A stretch of 64,000 nucleotides of DNA from Pseudomonas sp. BSw22131 (GTDB taxonomy: Bacteria; Pseudomonadota; Gammaproteobacteria; Pseudomonadales; Pseudomonadaceae). Under the pieces are notes generated by a model, which ran no database searches, was not told the origin of the DNA, and saw only the letters and a program-made list of their open reading frames with translations. Shown here piece after piece: positions 1 to 9,680 of the stretch; position 1 is the stretch's first letter, and each line of letters opens with the position of its first letter. The position numbers and the translations under genes were made by a program. The stretch covers positions 1,426,001 to 1,490,000 of the forward strand of contig NZ_CP113949.1 in the NCBI RefSeq assembly GCF_026810445.1, read 5' to 3'.

Positions 1-1
1 C

Positions 2-601
2 AAAGTGGGCGGCGGCAATCTGGGCAGCTTGTTGTCCGGTGCAGGCGGCGGCGCGGCAGCTGCAGGCGCGATGGGTCTGCTGCTGGGCAATAAAGGTGCC
101 CGCAAAATGGGCGGCAAAGTGTTGACCTACGGCGGGCTGGCCGCGCTGGGTGTGATTGCCTACAAGGCTTATGGCAATTGGCAGGCTAATCAGGGCAACG
201 CGCCACAAACCGAGCCCCAGACCATCGACCGCGTGCCACCCGCGCAGGTTGAGCAGCACAGTGAAGCGATCCTTCGCGCACTGGTGGCCGCTGCCAAAGC
301 TGATGGGCATGTCGATGATCGTGAGCGCGAGTTGATCGAAGGCGAATTCACCCGCCTGACCGGCGATCAAGAGTTGCAGCACTGGCTGCACGCCGAGCTG
401 AACAAACCGCTCGACCCGTCCGACGTGGCCCGCGCTGCAAAGACCCCGGAAATTGCTGCAGAAATGTACATCGCCAGCGTGATGATGGTGGACGAAGAGC
501 ACTTCATGGAGCGCGCGTATCTGGATGAGCTGGCCAAGCAGCTCAAGCTGGACCCGGCGCTCAAGACAGAGCTGGAGACCCAGGTTCGTCAGGCGCAGTG
601 A
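2..601 (+). CDS. DUF533 / TerB-like inner-membrane protein, C-terminal part (5' end outside window)
   Basis: The frame is open to the left edge of the window, so the true start lies upstream; a GTG at position 5 is only the first possible start here. The visible part begins with a Gly/Ala-rich stretch, then a hydrophobic segment (around VLTYGGLAALGVIAYKAYG) and an acidic helical C-terminal half of about 120 residues. That half looks like a TerB/DjlA-type domain (KADGHVDDRERELIEGEF), as in the YebE/DUF533 family. YebE is known as an envelope-stress-associated inner-membrane protein in enterobacteria; its biochemical role is unknown. It is separated from wspA by 422 bases and is probably not part of that operon. 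Confidence 0.8.
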   Translation, partial: KVGGGNLGSLLSGAGGGAAAAGAMGLLLGNKGARKMGGKVLTYGGLAALGVIAYKAYGNWQANQGNAPQTEPQTIDRVPPAQVEQHSEAILRALVAAAKADGHVDDRERELIEGEFTRLTGDQELQHWLHAELNKPLDPSDVARAAKTPEIAAEMYIASVMMVDEEHFMERAYLDELAKQLKLDPALKTELETQVRQAQ

Positions 602-1023
602 TCCCTGCTGAGTGACGGGTTGACTGCCCGACACCATTCCCGTCGGAACGAGGCGTGCGCCCGAAGGTCGTGATTCGGTTTCAGCCTGTGCTGAACGCGT
701 CGGCAACTTCGCGCGCAAACCCCGCTCCAACGGGTCTCTTGGCCGCCGTCCCGAAATTTGCGCCCGCCGGCGTTCTCTTCCGCCAACACCTTCACCTGCA
801 ATCCAAAGCAATCCCCAGCAAGTCTCCATCAAGCAGCTCGCCTTGATGCCGACAACGTGTAAGAAGCGTCCGATATTTACGTCGGGAATTAAGCGAGCCA
901 ACTCGGAAAGAGTCCAGTAACGGCGTAGTCCGCTGGGCTATACTCCGGCTCGTTTTGGATCGTCCATCGGTCCGCTTCTTGAACCCGGCGTGGCCGCTGG
1001 CGTTGAACTCTTGAGGGCTGACT
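602..1023. other. Intergenic region upstream of wspA
   Basis: No convincing gene is seen in these 422 bases; the small open frames on both strands lack ribosome sites and family features. A TATACT hexamer at 939-944 could be a -10 element for the wsp operon, but I see no good -35 at the matching distance. A GAGGG ribosome site at about 1013-1017 precedes the GTG start of wspA. Confidence 0.4.
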
Positions 1024-2646
1024 GTGAAGAACTGGACGTTGCGTAAACGGATTTTGGCGAGCTTTGCCGTGATTATCGCGATCATGCTGTTGATGGTAGT
1101 GGTGTCATACACACGGCTATTGTCGATTCAGTCAAATTCAGAGGCCGTCAGCAATGAGGCCCTGCCAGGGGTTTATTACAGCACCCTGACTCGCAGTGCC
1201 TGGGTCGAGAGCTACCTGCGTACGCTGGAACTGCTGGGCGAGGGCGAAGGTCGACCTTTGACCCAGGAAGAAAAAGAGCAATACAAAGAGTTCGAGGTGC
1301 GCCTTGAAACCCAGCTCAATAACTATCGGGAAACCATTTTCGATGCGGCCGATCAGGCAGGTTTCGATAGCTTCCAGCGGATGCGTCAAGTCTTCAACAA
1401 GGCCTTGAACGACACGCTCCACGCCTATGAAACCAACGATTTCACCACTGCCCGGCAGATTTTCAAAGGGCGAGTGACCCCGACGTGGGTCGACGGTCGC
1501 CGCCAGCTCAACGACATCATTTTGCAAAACAAGAAAATGGCTGACGACGCCTCGTCCGCCATTTCATCCTCGGTCACGAGCGCCAAGATCAGCATGGGTA
1601 TTTCGCTATTGATCGCCGTACTGGCGGCGGGCGCCTGCGGTCTGTTGCTGATGCGCACGATTCTGGCGCCGATGAACCGCATCGTGCGAATACTTGAAAC
1701 CATGCGCACCGGCGATTTGAGCGGCCGACTGAACCTGGACCGCAATGACGAGTTCGGCGCCGTGCAGACCGGCTTCAACGACATGGTGACCGAGCTGGCC
1801 GCGCTGGTGTCCCAGGCGCAACGCTCTTCGGTTCAGGTGACGACCTCTGTCACTGAAATCGCTGCCACCTCCAAACAGCAACAGGCCACTGCCACGGAAA
1901 CCGCCGCGACCACCACTGAAATTGGCGCGACCTCGCGTGAAATCGCCGCCACCTCGCGTGATCTGGTGCGCACCATGACCGAAGTCACCTCAGCCGCCGA
2001 CCAGGCGTCGACCCTCGCAGGCTCCGGCCAGCAAGGCCTGGCCCGCATGGAAGAAACCATGCACTCGGTCATGGGCGCTGCCGACCTTGTGAACTCAAAG
2101 CTGGCGATCCTCAACGAGAAGGCCGGCAACATCAACCAAGTGGTCGTGACCATCGTCAAGGTCGCCGACCAGACCAACCTGCTGTCGCTCAACGCGGCCA
2201 TCGAAGCCGAGAAAGCCGGTGAGTATGGCCGTGGTTTTGCCGTGGTCGCGACCGAGGTCCGGCGCCTGGCCGATCAGACCGCAGTGGCCACTTACGACAT
2301 CGAACAAATGGTGCGTGAAATTCAGTCGGCCGTGTCTGCCGGCGTGATGGGCATGGACAAATTCTCTGAAGAAGTGCGCCGTGGCATGTTCGAAGTGACT
2401 CAGGTTGGCGAGCAGCTTTCGCAGATCATTCATCAGGTTCAGGCGCTCGCGCCCCGCGTACTGATGGTCAACGAAGGCATGCAGGCCCAGGCCACTGGCG
2501 CCGAGCAAATCAATCAGGCGCTGGTGCAACTGGGCGATGCCAGCAGTCAGACCGTGGAGTCCTTGCGTCAGGCCAGTTTCGCCATCGACGAGCTGAGTCA
2601 GGTGGCTGTCGGTCTGCGCGGCGGCGTGTCGCGCTTCAAGGTCTGA
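1024..2646 (+). CDS. wspA: WspA, methyl-accepting chemotaxis-type surface sensor
   Basis: Membrane receptor of the Wsp system, which senses surface contact or envelope stress and controls the kinase WspE. The 540 residues (about the size of P. aeruginosa WspA) show a short cytoplasmic start, TM1 at about 11-31, a periplasmic helical domain to about 188, TM2 at about 190-212, a HAMP domain to about 264, then a long helical signalling domain. The conserved MCP hairpin lies at about 393-420 (EKAGEYGRGFAVVATEVRRL). The GTG start is preceded by GAGGG at a normal distance. It opens a seven-gene operon. Identification rests on the MCP architecture plus the complete wspB-R order downstream. Confidence 0.96.
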   Translation: MKNWTLRKRILASFAVIIAIMLLMVVVSYTRLLSIQSNSEAVSNEALPGVYYSTLTRSAWVESYLRTLELLGEGEGRPLTQEEKEQYKEFEVRLETQLNNYRETIFDAADQAGFDSFQRMRQVFNKALNDTLHAYETNDFTTARQIFKGRVTPTWVDGRRQLNDIILQNKKMADDASSAISSSVTSAKISMGISLLIAVLAAGACGLLLMRTILAPMNRIVRILETMRTGDLSGRLNLDRNDEFGAVQTGFNDMVTELAALVSQAQRSSVQVTTSVTEIAATSKQQQATATETAATTTEIGATSREIAATSRDLVRTMTEVTSAADQASTLAGSGQQGLARMEETMHSVMGAADLVNSKLAILNEKAGNINQVVVTIVKVADQTNLLSLNAAIEAEKAGEYGRGFAVVATEVRRLADQTAVATYDIEQMVREIQSAVSAGVMGMDKFSEEVRRGMFEVTQVGEQLSQIIHQVQALAPRVLMVNEGMQAQATGAEQINQALVQLGDASSQTVESLRQASFAIDELSQVAVGLRGGVSRFKV

Positions 2647-2655
2647 GCCAGGTCG

Positions 2656-3192
2656 ATGATCGAGCACTCAGCCAGACGCGGGTCGCCCGTGTTGCCCAAG
2701 CACAAGCTGTTTCTGCTGTTTCGCATCGGCACCGAACGCTATGCGCTGGAAGCCGTTGAAGTGGCTGAAGTGCTGCCGCGTCTGACGCTCAAAGCCATCG
2801 CCCATGCGCCGCACTGGGTGGCCGGTGTGTTTGCCCATCGCGGCAGGGTTGTCCCGGTGATCGACCTGAGTGCACTGACGTTCGGGCAACCGGCGCAGTC
2901 GCGCACCAGCACGCGGCTGGTGCTGGTCCATTACCGGGCCGAGGCCGACGCGCCTGCGCAACTGCTGGGCCTGGTGCTGGAGCAGGCGACCGACACGCTG
3001 CGTTGCGCGCCTGCCGACTTCAAGGAATACGGTGTCGACAACCGCCAGGCGCCGTATCTGGGGCCGGTACGCGAGGACGCTTCCGGGCTGGTGCAATGGA
3101 TCCGCGTTCAGGATTTGCTCGGCCCTTCGGTGCGCGAACTGCTCTTCCCCGCGCAGCCATTGACCGTTGACGCGTTCGAGGCGATGCCATGA
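2656..3192 (+). CDS. wspB: WspB, CheW-like coupling protein
   Basis: Scaffold protein that couples the receptor WspA to the kinase WspE. The protein is a single CheW-type beta-barrel domain (FLLFRIGTERYALEAVEVAEV near the N-terminus; GVFAHRGRVVPVIDL in the middle). The ATG at 2656 lies 9 bases after the wspA stop; an in-frame GTG at 2689, just before the conserved domain, is an alternative start. The stop overlaps the wspC start (ATGA), which indicates translational coupling. Wsp has two CheW-like proteins, and this one sits next to the receptor. Confidence 0.94.
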   Translation: MIEHSARRGSPVLPKHKLFLLFRIGTERYALEAVEVAEVLPRLTLKAIAHAPHWVAGVFAHRGRVVPVIDLSALTFGQPAQSRTSTRLVLVHYRAEADAPAQLLGLVLEQATDTLRCAPADFKEYGVDNRQAPYLGPVREDASGLVQWIRVQDLLGPSVRELLFPAQPLTVDAFEAMP

Positions 3193-4484
3193 GTGAAGAC
3201 GCGCGTTTCTTTGCGTTTCTCAAAGACCGCATTGGCCTGGACGTCGCGTCAGTGGGCGAGGCGATTATCGAGCGTGCCGTGCGTCAACGCTGCAACGCAT
3301 CCCATGCCCAGGACAGTGATGCCTACTGGCAGTTGCTCAATGGCTCGGCGGACGAACAACAAGCGCTGATCGAAGCCGTTATCGTCCCCGAGACCTGGTT
3401 TTTTCGTTACCCCGAATCCTTCGCCACCCTGGGCAGACTGGCCTTGGCGCGTCTGGCCGAGCTGAGTGGCGTAAGGCCGTTGCGCATTCTCAGCTTGCCT
3501 TGCTCCACCGGCGAAGAGCCTTATTCGATTGCCATGGCACTGTTCGATGCCGGTATTGCGCCCGCGCAGTTCAAGGTCGATGCGATGGACATCAGTCCGT
3601 TGTCGATCCAGCGCGCGCGGCGTGGCGTGTACGGAAAAAACTCGTTTCGTGGCGATCAGTTCGGGTTTCGTGAGCGTTATTTTCAACCGGTCGAGGACGG
3701 CTATTTGCTGGATGAGCGCGTGCGTGAGCGGGTGGATTTCCAGTCTGGCAATCTGCTCGACCCGCACATGCCGCTGGCACAGTCAGCCTACGACTTTGTG
3801 TTCTGTCGCAACCTGCTGATCTATTTCGATGTGCCCACCCAGCAGCTCGGATTCGAAGCGCTCAAGCGCATGACCCGGGACGAAGGCGTGCTGTTCATCG
3901 GGCCGGCCGAAGGCAGTCTGCTCGGGCGCATGGGCATGAGTTCCATCGGCATCGCGCAGTCGTTCGCCTTCCGCCGACGTGACGACACGCCAGCCGAATT
4001 GCCGGCGGCGCCGTTCATCTGGCCCAATGCCGAACCCTCCAAAGCCCCGATTAAACCGATTGTTGCAGCACCTGCGCGCAGCCCGGTGCGTCCGGCAGCC
4101 AGGCCTTTCGCGAGTCCAACGCCGGTCGCTGCCTCGCCTTTGGCCAATGCGCAGGGCAGCGACGCCGACGCGTTGCTGCAAAGCATGGCGAGCCTGGCCA
4201 ATGAGGGCAAAACCGCCGATGCCAAGGCGGCGTGCGAACGCTACCTCAAGGTGTATGGGCCGGTGGCGGCAGTTTTTTACTGGCTGGGCCTGCTCAGCGA
4301 AGTCGCGGGCGACGCAGCCCTGGCCCAAGGTTTTTATCGCAAGGCGCTGTACTTGCAACCCCAGCACCCTGAATCACTGGCACAACTGGCGGCTTTACTC
4401 GCAAGCCAGGGAGACCTCGCAGGTGCCAGGCGCTTGCAGGAACGCGCCGCGCGCGGCGTGAATAAAGAAGGACGCAGTCGATGA
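3189..4484 (+). CDS. wspC: WspC, CheR-type MCP methyltransferase with TPR tail
   Basis: SAM-dependent glutamate methyltransferase that modifies WspA and so opposes WspF. The N-terminal helical CheR domain covers about residues 1-75. The Rossmann-type methyltransferase domain follows, with a SAM-binding loop near 101-110 (LSLPCSTGEE) and a FCRNLLIYFD motif. A Pro/Ala-rich linker of about 60 residues leads to TPR-like helices at about 350-425 (GLLSEVAGDAALAQGFYRKA). The TPR tail separates WspC from the short chemotaxis CheR. The ATG overlaps the wspB stop and the stop overlaps the wspD start. Confidence 0.95.
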   Translation: MSEDARFFAFLKDRIGLDVASVGEAIIERAVRQRCNASHAQDSDAYWQLLNGSADEQQALIEAVIVPETWFFRYPESFATLGRLALARLAELSGVRPLRILSLPCSTGEEPYSIAMALFDAGIAPAQFKVDAMDISPLSIQRARRGVYGKNSFRGDQFGFRERYFQPVEDGYLLDERVRERVDFQSGNLLDPHMPLAQSAYDFVFCRNLLIYFDVPTQQLGFEALKRMTRDEGVLFIGPAEGSLLGRMGMSSIGIAQSFAFRRRDDTPAELPAAPFIWPNAEPSKAPIKPIVAAPARSPVRPAARPFASPTPVAASPLANAQGSDADALLQSMASLANEGKTADAKAACERYLKVYGPVAAVFYWLGLLSEVAGDAALAQGFYRKALYLQPQHPESLAQLAALLASQGDLAGARRLQERAARGVNKEGRSR

Positions 4485-5164
4485 GCGCCTCACACAGCCA
4501 ACTGGTCACCGACGAGGCGCAGACCATTGATGATTGCTGGAACCGGATCGGTATCCACGGCGATCGTTCTTGCCCTTTGCTCGTGGAGCACATCCACTGC
4601 CGCAATTGCGCGGTGTACTCGGCGGCCGCAACGCGGTTGCTGGACCGCTATGCGCTGGAGGTGCAGGACCGCGACGCAGTGCATTCAACCCTCTTGGCCG
4701 GCGAGATCAAGACCCGTTCCGTGGTGGTGTTTCGGCTGGGAGACGAGTGGCTGGGGTTGCCGACGCGTTGCCTGATAGAAGTGGCCAACGTTCAGACCAT
4801 CCACTCGTTGCCACACCAGCGCTCGCGGGCGTTGCTGGGCGTCGCCAACGTACGTGGCGCGCTGGTGGCCTGTATCTCTCTGGTCGAATTGTTGGGCCTC
4901 GACACGTCGAGCACTGCGCCGACGTCAGCGCGAATCATGCCGCGGATGCTGATCGTCGCCGCTGATGGCGGCCCCGTGGTGGTGCCGGTGGATGAGGTCG
5001 ATGGTATTCACGCCATGGAAGAACAATTGCTGGAGGCCGCTTCTGTCCCTGGTCAGCATGCAACCGCCAGGTTCACCCAAGGCGTTTTGCAGTGGAAAAG
5101 TCGCAGCCTGCGTCTGCTGGATGAACATCAGGTGTTGTCTGCCGTGAACCGGAGCCTCACATGA
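4481..5164 (+). CDS. wspD: WspD, CheW-like coupling protein
   Basis: Second coupling protein of the Wsp complex. An N-terminal extension of about 75 residues contains a Cys-rich patch (CPLLVEHIHCRNCAVYSAA) and precedes a CheW domain (VVVFRLGDEWLGLPTRCLIE; LLGVANVRGALVACISL). WspB has no such extension; whether its cysteines bind a metal cannot be judged from sequence. ATGA overlaps with both neighbours place it firmly in the operon. Confidence 0.94.
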   Translation: MSASHSQLVTDEAQTIDDCWNRIGIHGDRSCPLLVEHIHCRNCAVYSAAATRLLDRYALEVQDRDAVHSTLLAGEIKTRSVVVFRLGDEWLGLPTRCLIEVANVQTIHSLPHQRSRALLGVANVRGALVACISLVELLGLDTSSTAPTSARIMPRMLIVAADGGPVVVPVDEVDGIHAMEEQLLEAASVPGQHATARFTQGVLQWKSRSLRLLDEHQVLSAVNRSLT

Positions 5165-7557
5165 CCCCCGACTGGATGCGTGACGCTTCGTTGTTCGAAC
5201 TCTTCACCCTCGAAGCCGAGGCGCAGACCCAAGTGCTCAGCGCCGGGCTGCTGGCGCTCGAACGCAATCCTACCCAGGCCGATCAGCTTGAGGCCTGCAT
5301 GCGCGCAGCCCACTCGCTCAAAGGAGCTGCGCGTATTGTCGGGGTAGATGCTGGCGTGAGTGTTTCCCATGTCATGGAGGATTGCCTGGTCAGCGCCCAG
5401 GAGGGCCGCCTGTCCCTGAAGCCGGAGCATATTGATGCCCTGTTGATGGGCACTGATTTGTTGATGCGCATCGCCACGCCGGGTGCGAGCGATGTCGGCC
5501 CCTCGGACGTCAACGGTTACGTAGCGCTGATGAACGATTTGCTCACCCCGTTGGTGACTGCGACGCCACTGGGTGAGCCGCTTTCCGCTGATGAGATGCT
5601 GCTGGCCAATGCGCAGTTACTGCTGGGCGCTGTCTCACCGGCGCCCGCCAGGCCACCCGAATACTACGCGCCGCTGCCCGTCGAGCCTCTTCCCGCGTTT
5701 CTGATGTCTGAGCTGGAGCCCGAATCCGCGCCGCTGCCAGACACCGAAGCGGACCCGGAACCGGCCGTTAAAAACAACCTGGCCCGTGGCGAACAGCGCC
5801 CGGTTCAGGGTAGCGAGCGGGTGCTGCGGGTTACGGCTGAACGCTTGAACAGCCTGCTTGATCTGTCCAGTAAGTCGCTGGTCGAAACCCAACGCTTGAA
5901 GCCCTATCTGAGCGCCATGCAGCGCGTCAAACGCTCGCAGAGCGGGGCGAGCCGTGCGCTCGACAGCCTGGAAGCACTGCTCGATGCCAATGTTGACCCG
6001 GATGCGCAAAAGGCGCTGGAAGAAGCGCGGCGTCTGCTCAGTGAAGCTCAGCATTTATTGATTCAACAAACGGCTGACCTCGACGAGTTTGGCTGGCAGG
6101 CCGGGCAGCGCGCGCAACTGCTTTACGACACGGCCCTCGCGTGCCGGATGCGGCCGTTTGCCGATGTGCTGGTGGGGCAGGCCAGGATGGTGCGCGACCT
6201 GGGCCGCTCACTGGGTAAACAGGTGCGTCTTGAGATCGACGGCGAGAAAACCCAGGTCGACCGTGACGTGCTGGAAAAGCTCGAAGCACCGTTGACTCAC
6301 TTGCTGCGCAATGCGGTAGATCACGGCATCGAATTCCCGGAGCAGCGCCTGGCCCTGGGCAAGTCTGCGGAGGGGCTGATCCAGCTCAAGGCGTCGCATC
6401 AGGCGGGTCTGCTGGTGGTCGAGTTGATCGATGATGGCGGGGGGGTCGATCTGGACAAGCTTCGCACCAGCATCGTGGCCCGCAAACTGTCCCCCGCCGA
6501 AACCGCTGCGCAACTGAGCGAAGAGGAGTTGTTGAGCTTCTTGTTCCTGCCTGGTTTCAGCATGCGCGACAAGGTCACCGAAGTGTCGGGCCGGGGCGTC
6601 GGGCTGGACGCCGTGTTGCACATGGTTCGCCAACTGCGCGGCGGCGTGGAACTGGAACAGCGCGCGGGTGAGGGCAGCCATTTTCATATTGAGGTGCCGC
6701 TGACCCTGTCAGTGGTACGCAGTCTGGTGGTGGAGGTGGGCGGCGAAGCCTACGCATTCCCGCTGGCGCACATCGAACGCATGCGCGACGTGCAGGCCGA
6801 TGAGATCGTGCAACTGGAAGGGCGCCAGCATTTCTGGCACGAGGAGCGCCATGTGGGGCTGGTGGCCGCCAGTCAGTTGCTCAACCGTCCGCAGAGCCAG
6901 AGCGCCGAAGAGGTGCTCAAGGTGGTGGTCATTCGCGAGCGTGATGCGGTGTACGGCGTCGCGGTGGAGCGTTTCATCGGCGAGCGCACGTTGGTGGTGT
7001 TGCCGCTTGATCCGCGGCTGGGCAAGGTTCAGGACATCTCGGCGGGTGCGTTGCTCGACGATGGCTCCGCCGTGTTGATCATTGATGTCGAAGACATGCT
7101 GCGGTCGGTGGAAAAACTGCTCAATACCGGTCGCGTCGAGCGCATCGACCGACGCAACCGTCAGATGGATGCCACACCTCGCAAGCGCGTGTTGGTGGTC
7201 GACGACTCGTTGACCGTGCGAGAGCTGGAGCGCAAGTTGCTGCTCAGCCGCGGCTATGAAGTGGGGGTAGCGGTGGATGGCATGGACGGCTGGAATGCGT
7301 TGCGCGCCGAAGATTTCGATTTGCTCATCACTGACATCGACATGCCGCGCATGGACGGTATCGAACTGGTGACCTTGCTGCGACGCGACAGCCGTTTGCA
7401 GTCGTTGCCAGTGATGGTGGTTTCGTATAAGGACAGGGAAGAAGATCGTCGTCGAGGACTGGACGCGGGCGCGGATTACTACTTGGCCAAGGCCAGCTTC
7501 CACGATGACGCTCTGCTCGATGCCGTTGTGGAACTCATAGGAGATGCGCAGGGATGA
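5161..7557 (+). CDS. wspE: WspE, CheA-type hybrid histidine kinase with receiver domain
   Basis: Central kinase of the Wsp pathway, passing phosphate to WspR (output) and WspF (adaptation). Domain order over 798 residues: N-terminal Hpt domain with phospho-accepting His51 (AHSLKGAARIVG), a long linker, dimerisation helices, a GHKL ATPase domain with an N box near 379-393 (LLRNAVDHGIE) and glycine motifs (DDGGGVDLDKL, GRGVGLDAV), a CheW-like regulatory domain at about 525-665, and a C-terminal receiver with Asp725 (ITDIDMPRMDGIE). Fusion of CheA to a receiver is the typical WspE form. The ATG overlaps the wspD stop, and wspF starts inside the last codons. Confidence 0.97.
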   Translation: MTPDWMRDASLFELFTLEAEAQTQVLSAGLLALERNPTQADQLEACMRAAHSLKGAARIVGVDAGVSVSHVMEDCLVSAQEGRLSLKPEHIDALLMGTDLLMRIATPGASDVGPSDVNGYVALMNDLLTPLVTATPLGEPLSADEMLLANAQLLLGAVSPAPARPPEYYAPLPVEPLPAFLMSELEPESAPLPDTEADPEPAVKNNLARGEQRPVQGSERVLRVTAERLNSLLDLSSKSLVETQRLKPYLSAMQRVKRSQSGASRALDSLEALLDANVDPDAQKALEEARRLLSEAQHLLIQQTADLDEFGWQAGQRAQLLYDTALACRMRPFADVLVGQARMVRDLGRSLGKQVRLEIDGEKTQVDRDVLEKLEAPLTHLLRNAVDHGIEFPEQRLALGKSAEGLIQLKASHQAGLLVVELIDDGGGVDLDKLRTSIVARKLSPAETAAQLSEEELLSFLFLPGFSMRDKVTEVSGRGVGLDAVLHMVRQLRGGVELEQRAGEGSHFHIEVPLTLSVVRSLVVEVGGEAYAFPLAHIERMRDVQADEIVQLEGRQHFWHEERHVGLVAASQLLNRPQSQSAEEVLKVVVIRERDAVYGVAVERFIGERTLVVLPLDPRLGKVQDISAGALLDDGSAVLIIDVEDMLRSVEKLLNTGRVERIDRRNRQMDATPRKRVLVVDDSLTVRELERKLLLSRGYEVGVAVDGMDGWNALRAEDFDLLITDIDMPRMDGIELVTLLRRDSRLQSLPVMVVSYKDREEDRRRGLDAGADYYLAKASFHDDALLDAVVELIGDAQG

Positions 7558-8564
7558 AGATTGCGATCGTCAACGACATGCCAATGGCCATCGAGGCGCT
7601 GCGCCGTGCCATTGCGTTCGAACCGGCGCACGAAGTGGTCTGGATCGCTCGTGACGGTGCCGAAGCCGTGGCGCGTTGCGCTGAGCTGACGCCTGACGTG
7701 ATCCTCATGGATTTGATCATGCCGGTGATGGACGGGGTCGAGGCCACACGGCGCATCATGGCGGCTACACCGTGCGCCATCGTGATTGTGACCGTGGACC
7801 GCGAGCAGAACGTGCATCGGGTCTTCGAAGCCATGGGGCATGGCGCGCTTGACGTGGTCGACACGCCGGCCATTGGCGGTGGTAATCCCAAGGAAGCGGC
7901 GGCGCCTTTATTGCGCAAGATCCTGAATATAGGCTGGCTGATTGGCCAGCGTGACAGCCCTGTGCGTAAAGCGTCGACGCCGATTCGCGACGCTTCGCAA
8001 CGGCAGAAGCTGGTAGCGATTGGCTCTTCGGCGGGTGGGCCTGCCGCCCTGGAAGTGCTGCTCAAAGGTTTGCCGGTGAATTTTCCGGCGGCCATTGTGT
8101 TGGTGCAGCATGTCGATCAGGTGTCTGCCACTGGCATGGCGGAGTGGTTGAGTTCATCGTCCGGTTTGCAGGTGCGACTGGCGCGCGATGGCGAGGCACC
8201 GCAGCCCGGCGCGGTGTTGTTGGCAGGGACTAATCACCACATTCGCCTTTTGAAAAACGGCACGCTGGCTTACACGGCGGAGCCGGTCAACGAAATTTAT
8301 CGGCCGTCGATCGATGTGTTTTTCGAGAGCGTGGCCAGTTACTGGAACGGTGATGCGGTGGGCGTTTTGCTGACAGGTATGGGTCGTGATGGCGCTCAAG
8401 GGCTCAAGCTGATGCGTCAGCGAGGGTTTTTGACCATCGCCCAGGATCAGCAAAGTTGTGCGGTGTATGGCATGCCCAAAGCGGCCGCTGCGATTGACGC
8501 CGCCAGGGAGATTCGCCCGCTCGATGCGATAGCGTCTCGCTTGAAAGAGGCATTCGGCCAATGA
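7554..8564 (+). CDS. wspF: WspF, CheB-type methylesterase response regulator
   Basis: Phosphorylation-activated glutamate methylesterase that resets WspA. Residues 1-120 form a receiver with Asp53 (ILMDLIMPVMDG). The C-terminal CheB esterase domain carries the expected triad: Ser in IGSSAGGPAALE, His in VQHVDQVSATGM and Asp in LLTGMGRDGAQG. Loss of WspF is known to lock the pathway on in P. aeruginosa and P. fluorescens (wrinkly, high c-di-GMP colonies). This copy is full length at 336 residues with all key residues present, so the pathway should be normally adaptable. Confidence 0.97.
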   Translation: MKIAIVNDMPMAIEALRRAIAFEPAHEVVWIARDGAEAVARCAELTPDVILMDLIMPVMDGVEATRRIMAATPCAIVIVTVDREQNVHRVFEAMGHGALDVVDTPAIGGGNPKEAAAPLLRKILNIGWLIGQRDSPVRKASTPIRDASQRQKLVAIGSSAGGPAALEVLLKGLPVNFPAAIVLVQHVDQVSATGMAEWLSSSSGLQVRLARDGEAPQPGAVLLAGTNHHIRLLKNGTLAYTAEPVNEIYRPSIDVFFESVASYWNGDAVGVLLTGMGRDGAQGLKLMRQRGFLTIAQDQQSCAVYGMPKAAAAIDAAREIRPLDAIASRLKEAFGQ

Positions 8565-8609
8565 TTTTCCAGGTGATTTCACAGGCAGCCTGTGACCAGG
8601 AGACTGTTA

Positions 8610-9614
8610 ATGCATGACTTGCAGTTGGACGACGTGAAGACGACCGACGAAAACGCCGCCATGGTGTTGCTGGTCGACGATCAGGCAATGATCGGTGAGG
8701 CAGTCCGGCGCGGGCTGGCCAATGAAGACAACATCGACTTCCATTTCTGCGCCGATCCGCATCAGGCCATCAAGCAGGCGATGCAGATCAAGCCCACGGT
8801 CATCCTCCAGGATCTGGTGATGCCGGGTCTGGACGGCCTGACGCTGGTGCGCGAATACCGCAACAACCCCATGACCCGGGACATCCCGATCATCGTGCTG
8901 TCGACCAAAGAAGACCCGCTGATCAAAAGCGCAGCCTTTGCTGCCGGTGCCAACGATTATCTGGTCAAACTGCCGGACAATATCGAGCTGGTGGCGCGCA
9001 TTCGCTATCACTCGAGGTCCTACATGACCCTGTTACAGCGAGATGAGGCTTATCGTGCGCTGCGGGTCAGTCAGCAACAGCTGCTGGACACCAATCTGGT
9101 GTTGCAGCGGTTGATGAACTCCGACGGCCTGACCGGGCTGTCCAATCGCCGCCACTTCGATGAATACCTTGAGCTGGAGTGGCGCCGCGCGATGCGTGAG
9201 CAAGGTCAGTTGTCGCTGATGATGATCGATGTCGATTACTTCAAGGCCTACAACGACAGCTTCGGCCATCTGGAAGGCGACGAGGCGCTGCGTCAGGTGG
9301 CCAAAGCCATTCGCGGCAGCTGCAGCCGTCCCTCGGACTTGCCGGCCCGTTACGGCGGCGAAGAATTCGCACTGGTACTCCCCAATACTTCCCCCGGAGG
9401 CGCGCGCCTGCTGGCCGAGAAGCTGCGTCAGACCATCGCCGGCATGAGCATCCCCCACAACGCACCGACCGAGGGTTCGGTGCTGACAGTCAGCATCGGT
9501 CTGGCCACGGTCGTGCCGCAAGCTGGCAGTCACAGTCGGCAGTTGATTCAAAGTGCGGATCAAGGCCTGTATGCCGCCAAGCACAATGGGCGTAATCAGG
9601 TGGTGGTGGGGTAG
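8610..9614 (+). CDS. wspR: WspR, response regulator diguanylate cyclase
   Basis: Output enzyme that makes c-di-GMP from two GTP when phosphorylated by WspE. A receiver with Asp68 ([12 protein letters not shown]) is joined by a helical linker to a GGDEF domain. The active-site motif is GGEEF at residues 249-253, with an intact inhibitory I-site RxxD (RPSD, 240-243), so product inhibition is expected. I chose the ATG at 8610 because AGGAGA (8598-8603) sits at the right distance; an upstream GTG at 8592 has no comparable site. That gives 334 residues. It is the last gene of the wsp operon, 45 bases after wspF. Confidence 0.97.
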   Translation: MHDLQLDDVKTTDENAAMVLLVDDQAMIGEAVRRGLANEDNIDFHFCADPHQAIKQAMQIKPTVILQDLVMPGLDGLTLVREYRNNPMTRDIPIIVLSTKEDPLIKSAAFAAGANDYLVKLPDNIELVARIRYHSRSYMTLLQRDEAYRALRVSQQQLLDTNLVLQRLMNSDGLTGLSNRRHFDEYLELEWRRAMREQGQLSLMMIDVDYFKAYNDSFGHLEGDEALRQVAKAIRGSCSRPSDLPARYGGEEFALVLPNTSPGGARLLAEKLRQTIAGMSIPHNAPTEGSVLTVSIGLATVVPQAGSHSRQLIQSADQGLYAAKHNGRNQVVVG

Positions 9615-9641
9615 GATCTGATCGGGATCAGGTCCTACCCC
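9608..9641. terminator. Hairpin at the end of wspR, possible shared terminator
   Basis: GGGGTAGGA at 9608-9616 pairs with TCCTACCCC at 9633-9641 and overlaps the wspR stop codon. It lies between two convergent genes. No clear T-run follows on either strand, so termination is inferred only from the strong stem and its position. Confidence 0.5.
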
Positions 9642-9680
9642 TGAGGTTCAAGTCGTTACGCTATCCACCAGACTGCCGGG

